Of a stretch of DNA of 64,000 nt, positions 45,630 to 53,511 are shown one piece after another; the first letter of the stretch is position 1, and each line of letters starts with the position of its first letter. Under the pieces are notes generated by a model. The model saw only the letters and a list, made by a program, of their open reading frames with translations, had not been told where the DNA came from and ran no database searches. A program made the position numbers and the translations under genes. The DNA is from Saprospiraceae bacterium (GTDB lineage: Bacteria > Bacteroidota > Bacteroidia > Chitinophagales > Saprospiraceae), in assembly GCA_016715105.1 (NCBI GenBank), contig JADKBO010000002.1:62001-126000 (forward strand). Reading direction: 5' to 3'.

Positions 45630-46677
45630 GGCTATTTAAATTAATCATTAATGAAACTTTAAAATCATTGGAATTATTTTCCATCCATAATTCGTGAATT
45701 TTATATTGTAATTCCAATTGTCTTTTGATGTTTTTCAAACCCAAATGATCACCATTTATTTCCTCCGGAATTTCATTTTTTGAATTGATCACACTGAAAT
45801 GGAGAATACCGGATTTTAAATTTAAGGAAATGTGAATAAAGGATTCATCCAAACTTTCTGAAGCACCGTGTTTGAATGCATTTTCTACAAAAGGCAGTAG
45901 TATTAAAGGAGCAATTGCCTGGTCCAAATTGTCAATTTCGCGAGTAAAATTTAGATCCAATTTTTTATAAAAACGAATTTTTTCCAATTCAATATAATCT
46001 TGCAGAACCTGAACCTCCTGTCTGATGGTAATGAATTTATGATGAGATTCATAGAGCATAAACCGCAATAGTTTAGAAAGTTTCATCACCACATCTGCAG
46101 TATCATCAGATTTTTTCCTGGCCAGCGCATAGATGTTATTCAGGGTGTTGAATAGAAAATGTGGTTTGGTTTGAGCTTTAAGAAATTGTAATTCACTTTC
46201 TAATTTGTGTTTTATCAATGCTTGTTCATGAGCTCTTTGTTTGATATTTATTCTTACTGCTTTTATAGAAATGGCCAAACTTGCAATAAAAAGCAGAATG
46301 AAAAGTGCTGAGATGATGCTTACAAAGCTGTAACTTTTTGAGGGGGAATATTCAAGATGGTAAATGTTTAAAATGATGAAATTGCGCAGCGGGAAGTAAG
46401 CTATAAGACACAATATTAAAATGCTTATTCCACAAAAAATCGACAACAATAGGCTCCAAGTCTTTTCCAAATATTTGTCAATAATGAAAAAGAATGCATA
46501 AACCATAGGAATTTTTATGAGCAGAAGGGTCAATTGGGCATAGAATAGTGGGAGGATGTCTTGTATGGATAAATTATTGGACAAAGGGGCTAGCTCAGAT
46601 CCAACGTTTTGAGATGTCTTGAATAGGATATAAAAACCCCAAAATGCAATGTGTAATAAAAGTCTTTTATGTTTCAT
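45622..46677 (-). CDS. LytS-like sensor histidine kinase
   Basis: Membrane kinase of about 351 residues, partner of the LytTR regulator. Start chosen at ATG 46677 (MKHKRLLLHIAFWGFY); the frame is open for 7 further codons upstream. Four predicted helices in the N-terminal 160 residues. The kinase core has the His box KAQTKPHFLFNTLNNIYALA and the N box LLPFVENAFKHGASE, with DHLGLKNIKRQLELQ nearby. This layout is the 5TM/6TM-Lyt type. Signal unknown. Confidence 0.9.
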   Translation of the reverse strand: MKHKRLLLHIAFWGFYILFKTSQNVGSELAPLSNNLSIQDILPLFYAQLTLLLIKIPMVYAFFFIIDKYLEKTWSLLLSIFCGISILILCLIAYFPLRNFIILNIYHLEYSPSKSYSFVSIISALFILLFIASLAISIKAVRINIKQRAHEQALIKHKLESELQFLKAQTKPHFLFNTLNNIYALARKKSDDTADVVMKLSKLLRFMLYESHHKFITIRQEVQVLQDYIELEKIRFYKKLDLNFTREIDNLDQAIAPLILLPFVENAFKHGASESLDESFIHISLNLKSGILHFSVINSKNEIPEEINGDHLGLKNIKRQLELQYKIHELWMENNSNDFKVSLMINLNSHA

Positions 46678-46726
46678 ATTGAAGTTAAGTTCCCTCAATT
46701 CAGTTTTTGGCTAGTAATATACTGGA

Positions 46727-46734
46727 CAAAAGTA
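46727..46734 (-). promoter_or_regulatory. -7 box of the kinase-regulator operon
   Basis: TACTTTTG on the minus strand, a TAnnTTTG match about 50 bases upstream of ATG 46677. No -33 at correct spacing. Confidence 0.35.
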
Positions 46735-46914
46735 TTTCATTGTGGTTTAAATCCATAGAATGCAATGAATTCCATATGAATAGGTGTTTGCGCTTGAATG
46801 AATATCAGATTCTTTGATAGATGGTATTAGTAGGGAGATTCTTACCGTATAGGTGTCGTGAGCATTTTGGAAGGCAAATAACAAATATATTTATGAATCA
46901 AATTTTATCTATAA

Positions 46915-47622
46915 ATGGCTTTCGGTAGAACCATTTTTGTTTCATTCTTCTACGGAGTTTTTTTCAGTTGTAGCAGTACTCAACCATTGAGTACGTTGGA
47001 AATTGTCAATGCTTCTATTTATAAGATTGGGTCTAAAGAAATTCGAGAAAACATCAAAAATATTGTGACAATAGCAGAATGCATCGGTCCAAATGGCAAG
47101 TATCGGACGATTGTGCATAGTGATGATTCAGGTTATACTTACTTCAAACAAATAAAAGAGTATGAAACTGTACAAATTTATGAAGCTGTAATTTATGATG
47201 GTAAATCGGGGTTTACATTGGGTGACACAATACAAGAATTGAGCGAAGAAGAAATTTTTGTCATCAGGAGCCATGAATTTCATCAGATGTTACTTTCAAT
47301 CAATAAACGATATAATGATTTTGAAATAGCAAAAGATACCGTATCAAAAGATGATCATATAATTCATGCGATAACAGCTTTGGGTAAATCATGTAGTTTA
47401 TTTTTCAATAAAAGACATCAATATTTGGACAAAATAGTATTGATTAATCCCGACAATGCAAATGAATTTATTATAACCCAAGTTACAAACTGGAAACTAA
47501 TTGATCAAATATATTTACCCTATAAAGTTACAATTCAACAAGGTGATAATTATTATCATTTTGAATTCAAAGAAATTTTAATCAATAGTAGTAATTTTAA
47601 AAAAATAGATATTAACCAATGA
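46915..47622 (+). CDS. Hypothetical lipoprotein (235 aa)
   Basis: A lipoprotein with lipobox VFFSC near residue 19 and a beta-rich body (LEIVNASIYKIGSKEIRENI, YDGKSGFTLGD, and NANEFIITQVTNWKLID). The pattern of paired strands resembles the lipoprotein-carrier/outer-membrane lipoprotein sorting (LolA-like) folds, but this is a guess. No family recognised. Divergent from the kinase operon, so it could be controlled by it. Confidence 0.6.
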   Translation: MAFGRTIFVSFFYGVFFSCSSTQPLSTLEIVNASIYKIGSKEIRENIKNIVTIAECIGPNGKYRTIVHSDDSGYTYFKQIKEYETVQIYEAVIYDGKSGFTLGDTIQELSEEEIFVIRSHEFHQMLLSINKRYNDFEIAKDTVSKDDHIIHAITALGKSCSLFFNKRHQYLDKIVLINPDNANEFIITQVTNWKLIDQIYLPYKVTIQQGDNYYHFEFKEILINSSNFKKIDINQ

Positions 47623-47676
47623 TCGATAATTTGACTTTTAAAAATGTGGGTGTGAAGTTTTTCAATACCCTACAAT

Positions 47677-48630
47677 ATGCTAATGTTTATTTATCTTTAT
47701 TTGTAGCAAATATATTGTTTCTCTCAAAATTTATTTGAAACAGATTCGGCATCAAGTAAACTTGAATTGGTAGCAGAAATAAACTCTGGTCAATATGAAA
47801 GGGATTTTGCATTGTCTCCGACTGGTGATGAATTGTTTTATACTTTGCAATCACCTGGAGGAAAATTTCAAACCATCATTCATAGAATAAAAGGAGAGAA
47901 CGGTCTTTGGTCTGAACCACAACTGGCTTCATTTGCTGGTCATTTCAGTGATTTAGAACCCACCTTTGCTCCAGACGGAAAGCGATTGTATTTTGTTTCC
48001 AATCGACCAACTTCTGGTAAAGAGATCAAAGATTTTGACATTTGGTACGTCGAGAAAGCGGACGGTATTTGGAAAAACCCCATCAATTTGGGCGCTCCAA
48101 TAAATACAGCAGCTGACGAATTTTACCCTTCCATTACCAACTCTGGAAACATTTATTTTACGGCGGCTTACAACAATGCGGTCAGTAAGGAGGATATATT
48201 TGTTTCGACTTTTGAAAATGGAAAATACAATATTCCAGTGGCTTTGGACTCCGCAGTGAACTCAAAATTGTATGAATTTAATGCCTTTGTTTCTCCAGAT
48301 GAAGATTACATCATTTTCACATCTTATGGCAGAAAAGACGACATGGGAAGGGGTGATTTATACATGAGTTTGAAAGATGAGTTTGGTCACTGGCAACTAG
48401 CAAAAAATCTTCAAAACCTCAATTCTGATAAATTGGATTATTGCCCATTTGTAAGTTTTGACCGCTCGGCTTTTTACTTTACGAGTGAAAGAAGTAATTT
48501 GCAATCATCTTATACCGACAAAGCGGTCACACTGTCCCAACTTTTGGAAAATTATAATGGAGCTCAAAATGGCGGTGGAGATATTTATTGGTTGAGTTTT
48601 GAGGAAGTACATAGGCAAGTAAAAAAATAA
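47677..48630 (+). CDS. WD40-like (PD40/TolB-type) propeller protein with in-frame TAG in the signal peptide
   Basis: Exported beta-propeller protein. The body is clear from TTG 47767: repeats SNGDELFY-like (LSPTGDELFYTLQSPGG), LEPTFAPDGKRLYFVSNRPT, DEFYPSITNSGNIYFTA, and FNAFVSPDEDYIIFTSYG, the PD40 pattern. Upstream in the same frame, ATG 47677 begins MLMFIYLYL, then TAG (47704-47706), then QIYCFSQ and NLFETD, which reads as a signal peptide with a stop in it. A single base change would give a normal secreted protein. The annotated start at 47767 alone would lack a signal. Confidence 0.75.
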
Positions 48631-48640
48631 ATAACAGTTC

Positions 48641-49273
48641 ATGAGCGGAAGGGTTTTTATCTTACTTTGGTCAAGTTTGTGGTTTTCATGTACGAGCCAT
48701 AAGTTTTCTGCAGAAAAACAGGAATTAAATAAAGCGGAAACCATAACCATTTTATTTTTAGGAAATAGCCTTACTTATTCGAATGATTTGCCTGACCTGG
48801 TAGCTAAAATGGGCTCAGAGCAAAAGAAAAAGATTAAAACATTACAAATGGCTTATCCAAACTACGCATTGGAAGATCATTGGAATGAAGGTAAGTTACA
48901 AGAAACAATAACTCAAGAATCCATTGATTATTTGGTAATCCAACAGGGTCCTTCTTCTCAAGCAGATGGCCGTACTTCGCTCCTGGATTATGGGGCACGA
49001 ATAAAAACCCTGTGCGATAAACATCAAACCAAATTGGCATTTTTTATGGTTTGGCCATCCATGCAAAATTGGTCAACATTTGATGGTGTGATCAAAAACT
49101 ACGACCAAGCAGCCAAAGCCAACAATGCGATTATTTGTCCGGTGGGCAAAGAATGGAAGATGTATATTGAATCCACAAAGGATTACAGTTATTATGGCCC
49201 GGATGGTTTTCATCCGTCTTTGGAGGGCAGCAAATTTGCGGCCAAAATTATTTTTGAAAGTTTATTTGAATGA
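48641..49273 (+). CDS. SGNH/GDSL hydrolase lipoprotein
   Basis: A 210-residue predicted lipoprotein (lipobox LWFSC near residue 17). Block I is LFLGNSLTYSNDL (Ser nucleophile), block III-like is YLVIQQGPSSQ, and block V is YYGPDGFHPSLEGSKF (Asp and His). Family members are esterases, often acting on acetylated glycans. It follows the WD40-like gene by 10 bases, so both are likely co-transcribed. Directly after the TGA a 28-base palindrome starts. Confidence 0.85.
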   Translation: MSGRVFILLWSSLWFSCTSHKFSAEKQELNKAETITILFLGNSLTYSNDLPDLVAKMGSEQKKKIKTLQMAYPNYALEDHWNEGKLQETITQESIDYLVIQQGPSSQADGRTSLLDYGARIKTLCDKHQTKLAFFMVWPSMQNWSTFDGVIKNYDQAAKANNAIICPVGKEWKMYIESTKDYSYYGPDGFHPSLEGSKFAAKIIFESLFE

Positions 49274-49301
49274 GTACAGACGCAAGGCCTTGCGTCTGTA
49301 C
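49274..49301. repeat. Perfect 28-base palindrome directly after the SGNH stop codon
   Basis: Half-site GTACAGACGCAAGG and its exact complement, starting on the base after TGA (49271-49273). As RNA it would be a 14-pair hairpin, a candidate terminator without a T-run. Same family as 44810-44837 and 51290-51315. Confidence 0.9.
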
Positions 49302-49312
49302 CGGAATAGAAG

Positions 49313-49331
49313 GGGCGAAAAGCTTTCGCCC
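49313..49331. repeat. Second palindrome GGGCGAAA / TTTCGCCC
   Basis: Eight-base arms with a 3-base centre, following the 28-base palindrome after a 12-base gap. A degenerate version with the same order lies after 51315. Confidence 0.8.
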
Positions 49332-49354
49332 GTACTTTGTACAATAGAAAGTTC

Positions 49355-49483
49355 ATTTGAGTTCATAAAGTGTAAAGTTCATAAAGTTTGAAAGTTTGTT
49401 TGAGTTCATAAAGTAGAAAGTTCATAAAGTTTGAAAGTTTGTTTGAGTTCATAAAGTAGAAAGTTCATAAAGTTTGAAAGTTC
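49355..49483 (+). repeat. 43-bp tandem repeat, three copies
   Basis: Unit TTTGAGTTCATAAAGTAGAA then AGTTCATAAAGTTTGAAAGT, period 43, starting at 49355 (diverged), 49398 and 49441 (near-identical). The core word AGTTCATAAAGT also occurs at 51187-51215 and 51258-51275, and in reverse near 32350-32400. Confidence 0.85.
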
Positions 49484-49772
49484 AGGTATTGTCTCGTCCT
49501 GAAAAAAGTTGACAATTTTTGATTAATAATCCTGCTTCAACTTTACATTTAGGTTTTATAGAGAGAAGCTGAAAGGGCTCACGATAATCCGATCTCCCGT
49601 TTCCGGTTTCCGGTCTCCCTAGTAGCTCGTGGCAAAAAACTGATAGCTGACCGCTGAAAACTGATAACTATCCCCATGACCAAAGTCATCCCAGATAAAA
49701 ACCGTTTCTGTAACATTGGTTACGAATGGCCAATCCACATACGGATACATTTGTTTAAAATAATAATTACAG
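49484..49772. other. Spacer with word-like repeats, no gene
   Basis: Between the tandem repeat and the persulfide dioxygenase-like gene: GCTCGTGG at 49626, CTGATAGCTGACCGCTGAAA at about 49640, again the window's common words. A short open stretch (ATGACCAAAGTC, then CCAGATAAAAACC) near 49676 is not supported as a gene. Confidence 0.5.
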
Positions 49773-51182
49773 ATGAAAGTAGAACAAATTTATACCGGAT
49801 GTTTGGCACATGCAGCATATTACGTAGAGAGCAATGGAGTAGCTGCAATATTTGACCCACTGAGAGAGGTGCAACCATATATTGATCGCGCAAATAAAAA
49901 CAAAGCGAAAATAAAGTATGTTTTTGAAACCCATTTTCATGCTGATTTTGTGAGTGGTCACATTGACTTGGCAAAAAAGACGGGTGCTGAAATTGTATAT
50001 GGACCTACCGCAAAACCTGGTTTTGATGCCATAGTTGCTGAGGATGATCAAGTATTTGAAGTCGGAGATTGCAAAGTGAAAATCATTCACACTCCTGGTC
50101 ATACAATGGAGAGTACTACTTATATGTTGATAGATGAGGAAGGAAAAGAACATGGTCTGATCACAGGTGATACTTTATTTATTGGTGATGTAGGAAGACC
50201 AGACTTGGCACAACATGTCATTGCAGACTTAACAGAAGAGAAGTTGGCGGGTCACTTGTTTGATTCTTTGCGCAACAAGATAATGCCTCTTTCAGATGAT
50301 TTGATCGTATATCCTAATCACGGCGCTGGTAGTGCTTGTGGCAAAAACATGAGTAAAGAAACGACCGACACTTTGGGAAATCAGAAGGTTACAAATTATG
50401 CATTGCGCCCTGATATGACTAAAGCTGAATTTATCAAGGAGGTATTGACAGGTCTAGTCGCTCCCCCTGCATATTTCCCTAAAAATGTGGTCATGAACAT
50501 CAAAGGTTATGAAAGCATCGATGAGGTTTTGGACAGAGGTAAAAAGACATTCAATGTGCAAGAATTTGAATTAGTCGCCAATGAAACACAAGCTTTGGTA
50601 TTGGATACCAGAAGTGCTGCTCAATTTGCGGAAGGCTTTATTCCCAATAGCATCAACATTGGCTTAGATAGCAATTTTGCTATGTGGGTTGGTGAAATGA
50701 TTCCAGATATCAATCAAGAAATATTATTGGTTACGGAAGCTGGAAAAGAGGAAGAAAGCATTACGCGATTGGCCAGAGTCGGTTATGACAATAGCATTGG
50801 TCACCTTGGCGGCGGATTTGAAAGTTGGAAAAATGCCGGGAAACCTTATGAAACGGTAGAAAGAATAAATGCAGAGACATTTGCTCAACAATTCGACCAA
50901 AAAATGGTATTTGATGTCAGGAAAAAAAGTGAGTTTGATTCTGAGCATGTCACCACTGCCATCAATATACCGCTCAATGAAATCAACCAACATTTATCAG
51001 AAATTCCAAAGGATCAACCATTTATCATTTATTGTGGAAGTGGATATCGAACGATGATTGCTGCGTCTATTCTCAAACAAAGAGGTTGGGACAATTTTGT
51101 AGATGTGATTGGAGGATTTAAAGCAATTGCGCAAACAGACGTTCTCCGGACGGATTATGTTTGTCCTACGACATTATTGTAG
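49773..51182 (+). CDS. MBL-fold persulfide dioxygenase / rhodanese fusion (CstB-like)
   Basis: A 469-residue sulfur-handling protein with three parts. Residues 1-250: metallo-beta-lactamase domain with His54-x-His56-x-Asp58 and His63 (ETHFHADFVSGH), GHTMES and later TGDTLFIGDVGRPD. Residues about 255-365: a rhodanese-like domain without an active Cys. Residues 368-469: an active rhodanese with Cys421 in IIYCGSGYRT. This MBL, inactive rhodanese, active rhodanese order matches staphylococcal CstB, which oxidises persulfides and moves sulfur. The CstB name is by architecture, not identity. Confidence 0.87.
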   Translation: MKVEQIYTGCLAHAAYYVESNGVAAIFDPLREVQPYIDRANKNKAKIKYVFETHFHADFVSGHIDLAKKTGAEIVYGPTAKPGFDAIVAEDDQVFEVGDCKVKIIHTPGHTMESTTYMLIDEEGKEHGLITGDTLFIGDVGRPDLAQHVIADLTEEKLAGHLFDSLRNKIMPLSDDLIVYPNHGAGSACGKNMSKETTDTLGNQKVTNYALRPDMTKAEFIKEVLTGLVAPPAYFPKNVVMNIKGYESIDEVLDRGKKTFNVQEFELVANETQALVLDTRSAAQFAEGFIPNSINIGLDSNFAMWVGEMIPDINQEILLVTEAGKEEESITRLARVGYDNSIGHLGGGFESWKNAGKPYETVERINAETFAQQFDQKMVFDVRKKSEFDSEHVTTAINIPLNEINQHLSEIPKDQPFIIYCGSGYRTMIAASILKQRGWDNFVDVIGGFKAIAQTDVLRTDYVCPTTLL

Positions 51183-51235
51183 TTTAAAGTTCATAAAGTG
51201 AAAAGTTCATAAAGTATAAAGTTTGAAAACTGTAG

Positions 51236-51255
51236 AGGCGCAAGGCCTTGCGTCT
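51236..51255. repeat. Palindrome AGGCGCAAGG / CCTTGCGTCT
   Basis: A 20-base near-perfect palindrome (one G:T mismatch) within a run of AGTTCATAAAGT words downstream of the MBL gene. Same family as 44761 and 49274. Confidence 0.85.
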
Positions 51256-51289
51256 TTAAAGTTCATAAAGTATAAAGTTTGAAAATATG

Positions 51290-51315
51290 TACAGGCGCAA
51301 GGCCTTGCGCCTGTA
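51290..51315. repeat. Perfect 26-base palindrome
   Basis: Half-site TACAGGCGCAAGG and exact complement. It is followed after a short gap by a degenerate GGGTGCATAGCTTCCGCCC (51324 on), the same order as at 49274-49331. Confidence 0.9.
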
Positions 51316-51381
51316 ATTATACGGGTGCATAGCTTCCGCCCATACACCATAAAATGGAAAATTCATAAATTTGGAGCAGAT

Positions 51382-51797
51382 TGCCACCAATTCACAAATT
51401 GCCCTCAGATTTCAGCCATCGGCATTCAGCAAAGTTGAAATCTCAACGTCCCGCTAGGGACAAAATATTGGTACATCAAATAAAAAGGAAACCATACATC
51501 GTGCCATAGGTACGACCCATTTAATGCGTGGAAGAGCGAGGCTGTCACATAAAACTGAGAGCTGATCGCTGAGAGCTGACCACCGTCTGCCACGAATTCA
51601 CGAATTGCCATCAGGTTTTAGCCATCAGCATTCAGCAAAGTTGAAATCTCAACGTCCCGCTAGGGACAAAATATTGGTACATCAAAAAAAGGGAAAGCAT
51701 ACATCGTGCCGTAGGTACGACCTATTTAAAGCGTGGAGGAACTAGGCTGTCACATTACAAATGTAAAACTGAAACTGATCACTGAGAGCTGACCACA
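51382..51797. repeat. About 206-bp tandem direct repeat, two copies
   Basis: Copy 1 at 51382-51587 and copy 2 at 51588 to about 51797 (offset 206). The core at 51431-51480 and 51637-51686 is identical over 50 bases. It includes stem GTCCC-GCTA-GGGAC, the phrase AAAATATTGGTACATC, and a second hairpin CGTGCC-ATA/GTA-GGTACG. The ends are CTGAGAGCTGACCAC words. It lies between MBL and HTH genes, immediately before the HTH stop. Confidence 0.85.
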
Positions 51798-51824
51798 AAT
51801 TGCTGAGAGCTGACAACTCAGCGC

Positions 51825-52820
51825 TCAATAATAAACCGCCATCAATTTTTCCACTTTATCTTCAAAAGATTTAAGGTCTTGTTCCATTTTGATGAAAAAC
51901 ATCTCGCGATACTGGAAACCATCACTGCTGATCAAAACCGACCGCCTTCTGATCTTTTGGATCCAATCCTTGGAAAAATTATAAAATGCAGGATTGTAAC
52001 TCACGATGAATTGGGGCATATCGTAACCGATACAAGTGGCGTTGAATTTATCGGATTCATACAAAACCATATTGAGGAAATTGCCGTATTCATTGAGATA
52101 AATCATCCTTTCTGAACCAGATTTATTATCGCGAACCGTTGTACCCGACATGGCAAGTTCATGTAAATGATTAAACAATTTTTTTACGTCGTCCATCAAA
52201 TTTCTGACGTAAGCTTCATTTTTGAATGCCCGAATGGTGATACTGAAGATGATTTGTTGGAATAAGTTGGCAAACATATTACTGTTCCAAATCTCTGTGA
52301 CTGGATGGCCTGCATAATAGGAAGAAATTTCCCGCCTTATAGTTTCCAGTTGAATGGGCACATTTGGATTTTCCTCAATGATCAACTTACTCTCTGAGGA
52401 ATGCATATGCCGCCAAATGGACGATAAAAAATTATAGATGTACTGATGTGAAAAGTAATAAAATACCGGAAGCTCATTTGCCAGATAAGTCAATTTGCTG
52501 GACTGTGGGTTATTGAGTGGTCGACTGAAAAAACTGAATTGGCTCAGTGGATCAAAAGTGGTTTTGTTTTGCGCAAATGAGTGCTGAAAAGAAATATAAT
52601 TGTCGGCTTGGAAAATCCCGTCTAGAGAAACTTGAAAATGATTGGCCAGTTTTACCAATTCTGCTGTGGTCAAAGCGGTCTCCCCGTTGATTCTTTTATA
52701 ACAAGCACCCTTTCTGAGATTGAGCACCTCCATCATTCCATACAAGACTTGCTCTTGACTTTTTCGTTTGGTCAGGAAATCGAAAAAGGGTTTTTGAAAC
52801 ATTTCATTTTCGTTCATCAC
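51825..52820 (-). CDS. Helix-turn-helix transcription regulator (331 aa)
   Basis: A cytosolic protein: residues about 20-70 (QVLYGMMEVLNLRKGACYKR and TTAELVKLANHFQVSLDGIF) look like an XRE-type helix-turn-helix, followed by about 250 residues of mostly helical unknown domain (SSKLTYLANELPVFYYFSHQ). Similar long HTH proteins are scattered in Bacteroidota genomes. Ligand and targets unknown. The stop codon TGA is followed at once by GCGCTGAGTTGTCAGC, a repeat word. Confidence 0.7.
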   Translation of the reverse strand: MMNENEMFQKPFFDFLTKRKSQEQVLYGMMEVLNLRKGACYKRINGETALTTAELVKLANHFQVSLDGIFQADNYISFQHSFAQNKTTFDPLSQFSFFSRPLNNPQSSKLTYLANELPVFYYFSHQYIYNFLSSIWRHMHSSESKLIIEENPNVPIQLETIRREISSYYAGHPVTEIWNSNMFANLFQQIIFSITIRAFKNEAYVRNLMDDVKKLFNHLHELAMSGTTVRDNKSGSERMIYLNEYGNFLNMVLYESDKFNATCIGYDMPQFIVSYNPAFYNFSKDWIQKIRRRSVLISSDGFQYREMFFIKMEQDLKSFEDKVEKLMAVYY

Positions 52821-52968
52821 TCAGTACATTTTACAATAAGTATCTAATGTACAAAAACTACTCCAAAATATGAAAATATTAGAGGTAAACGATTTGAATA
52901 GTTTACAAATCGTAAAATAATATATCTGAGGTTGATGTAATAATTCACCAAACATAATTTCATCACCA
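52821..52968. other. Spacer upstream of the HTH gene
   Basis: AT-rich; no gene. The stretch from 52969 on is covered by the candidate small RNA entry below. Confidence 0.4.
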
Positions 52969-53113
52969 TATCTTTGAAATATCAAAAAAGGTAAAAGGTC
53001 GTCTTGCATTTGTTGCTCCTCTTGTCCCTAGAAAAATTTAAAAAGCAGATAGTAAAAGTGATTGACCTCTTTTAATAAAAGTGTCTTCGAAAAGTCGGAG
53101 GCACTTTTTTTTT
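52969..53113 (+). ncRNA. Candidate small RNA with own promoter and terminator
   Basis: A -7 box TATCTTTG at 52969-52976 precedes about 125 bases without a convincing open frame. The stretch ends in a strong intrinsic terminator: stem AAAAGTGTCTTC (53077-53088), 8-base loop, GGAGGCACTTTT (53097-53108), T9 to 53113. No protein gene on this strand feeds the terminator. It sits between divergent HTH and toxin-antitoxin genes. It does not obviously match 6S, tmRNA, SRP RNA or RNase P as I know them. Confidence 0.4.
53077..53113 (+). terminator. Strong intrinsic terminator
   Basis: A 12-pair stem with two G:T pairs and an 8-base loop, followed by nine T (53105-53113). It is not downstream of any called gene. 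Confidence 0.75.
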
Positions 53114-53256
53114 GCTAAAAATTTCTCAAACCATTTATCTGATTTTGTCTAATTTGTAAAAAACTGCTTTTCTTAGATTCATATAAAAACTGAATTATGC
53201 ATAAATAGACTTGTATACATTAACTCAAACAATAAAGTTATAACTGTTCGTACCAA

Positions 53257-53511
53257 ATGTTCAGCACACTTCAAGATTTTAAAAATATAACCTTGACATT
53301 ATATAACCTTAACGCTATATTTGTACTAAGAGTAGAAGCAAATAATGGAGTTTGGAGAATTGCATTTGCTTTCGATCCAAAGCGAAAAGCAATTCTTTTG
53401 GTGACGGGCGATAAAAAAGGAGTGAATCAATCAAAATTTTATAAGGATTTGATCAGGGTAGCTGATTTAAGATTTGAAGATCATTTAATACATTTAAAAA
53501 AGAAAAAATAA
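53257..53511 (+). CDS. RelE/HigB-type toxin, short at the N-terminus
   Basis: An 84-residue protein whose residues 25-84 (LRVEANNGVWRIAFAFDPKR, then ILLVTGDKKGVNQSKFYKDL and ADLRFEDHL) match the Gp49/HigB-type toxin family of about 110-115 residues. The first about 24 residues (TLQDFKNITLTLYNLNA) look like a remnant of the usual TLKxxKxxNLKEL segment, while about 30 N-terminal residues are absent and the frame is closed upstream. So the toxin is probably truncated or damaged. It overlaps the antitoxin start by one base (TAATG). Confidence 0.78.
   Translation: MFSTLQDFKNITLTLYNLNAIFVLRVEANNGVWRIAFAFDPKRKAILLVTGDKKGVNQSKFYKDLIRVADLRFEDHLIHLKKKK

Noticed and set aside
35136..47706. Reassigned TAG codon
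   Set aside because: TAG ends several other genes in the window normally, and only two internal cases exist.
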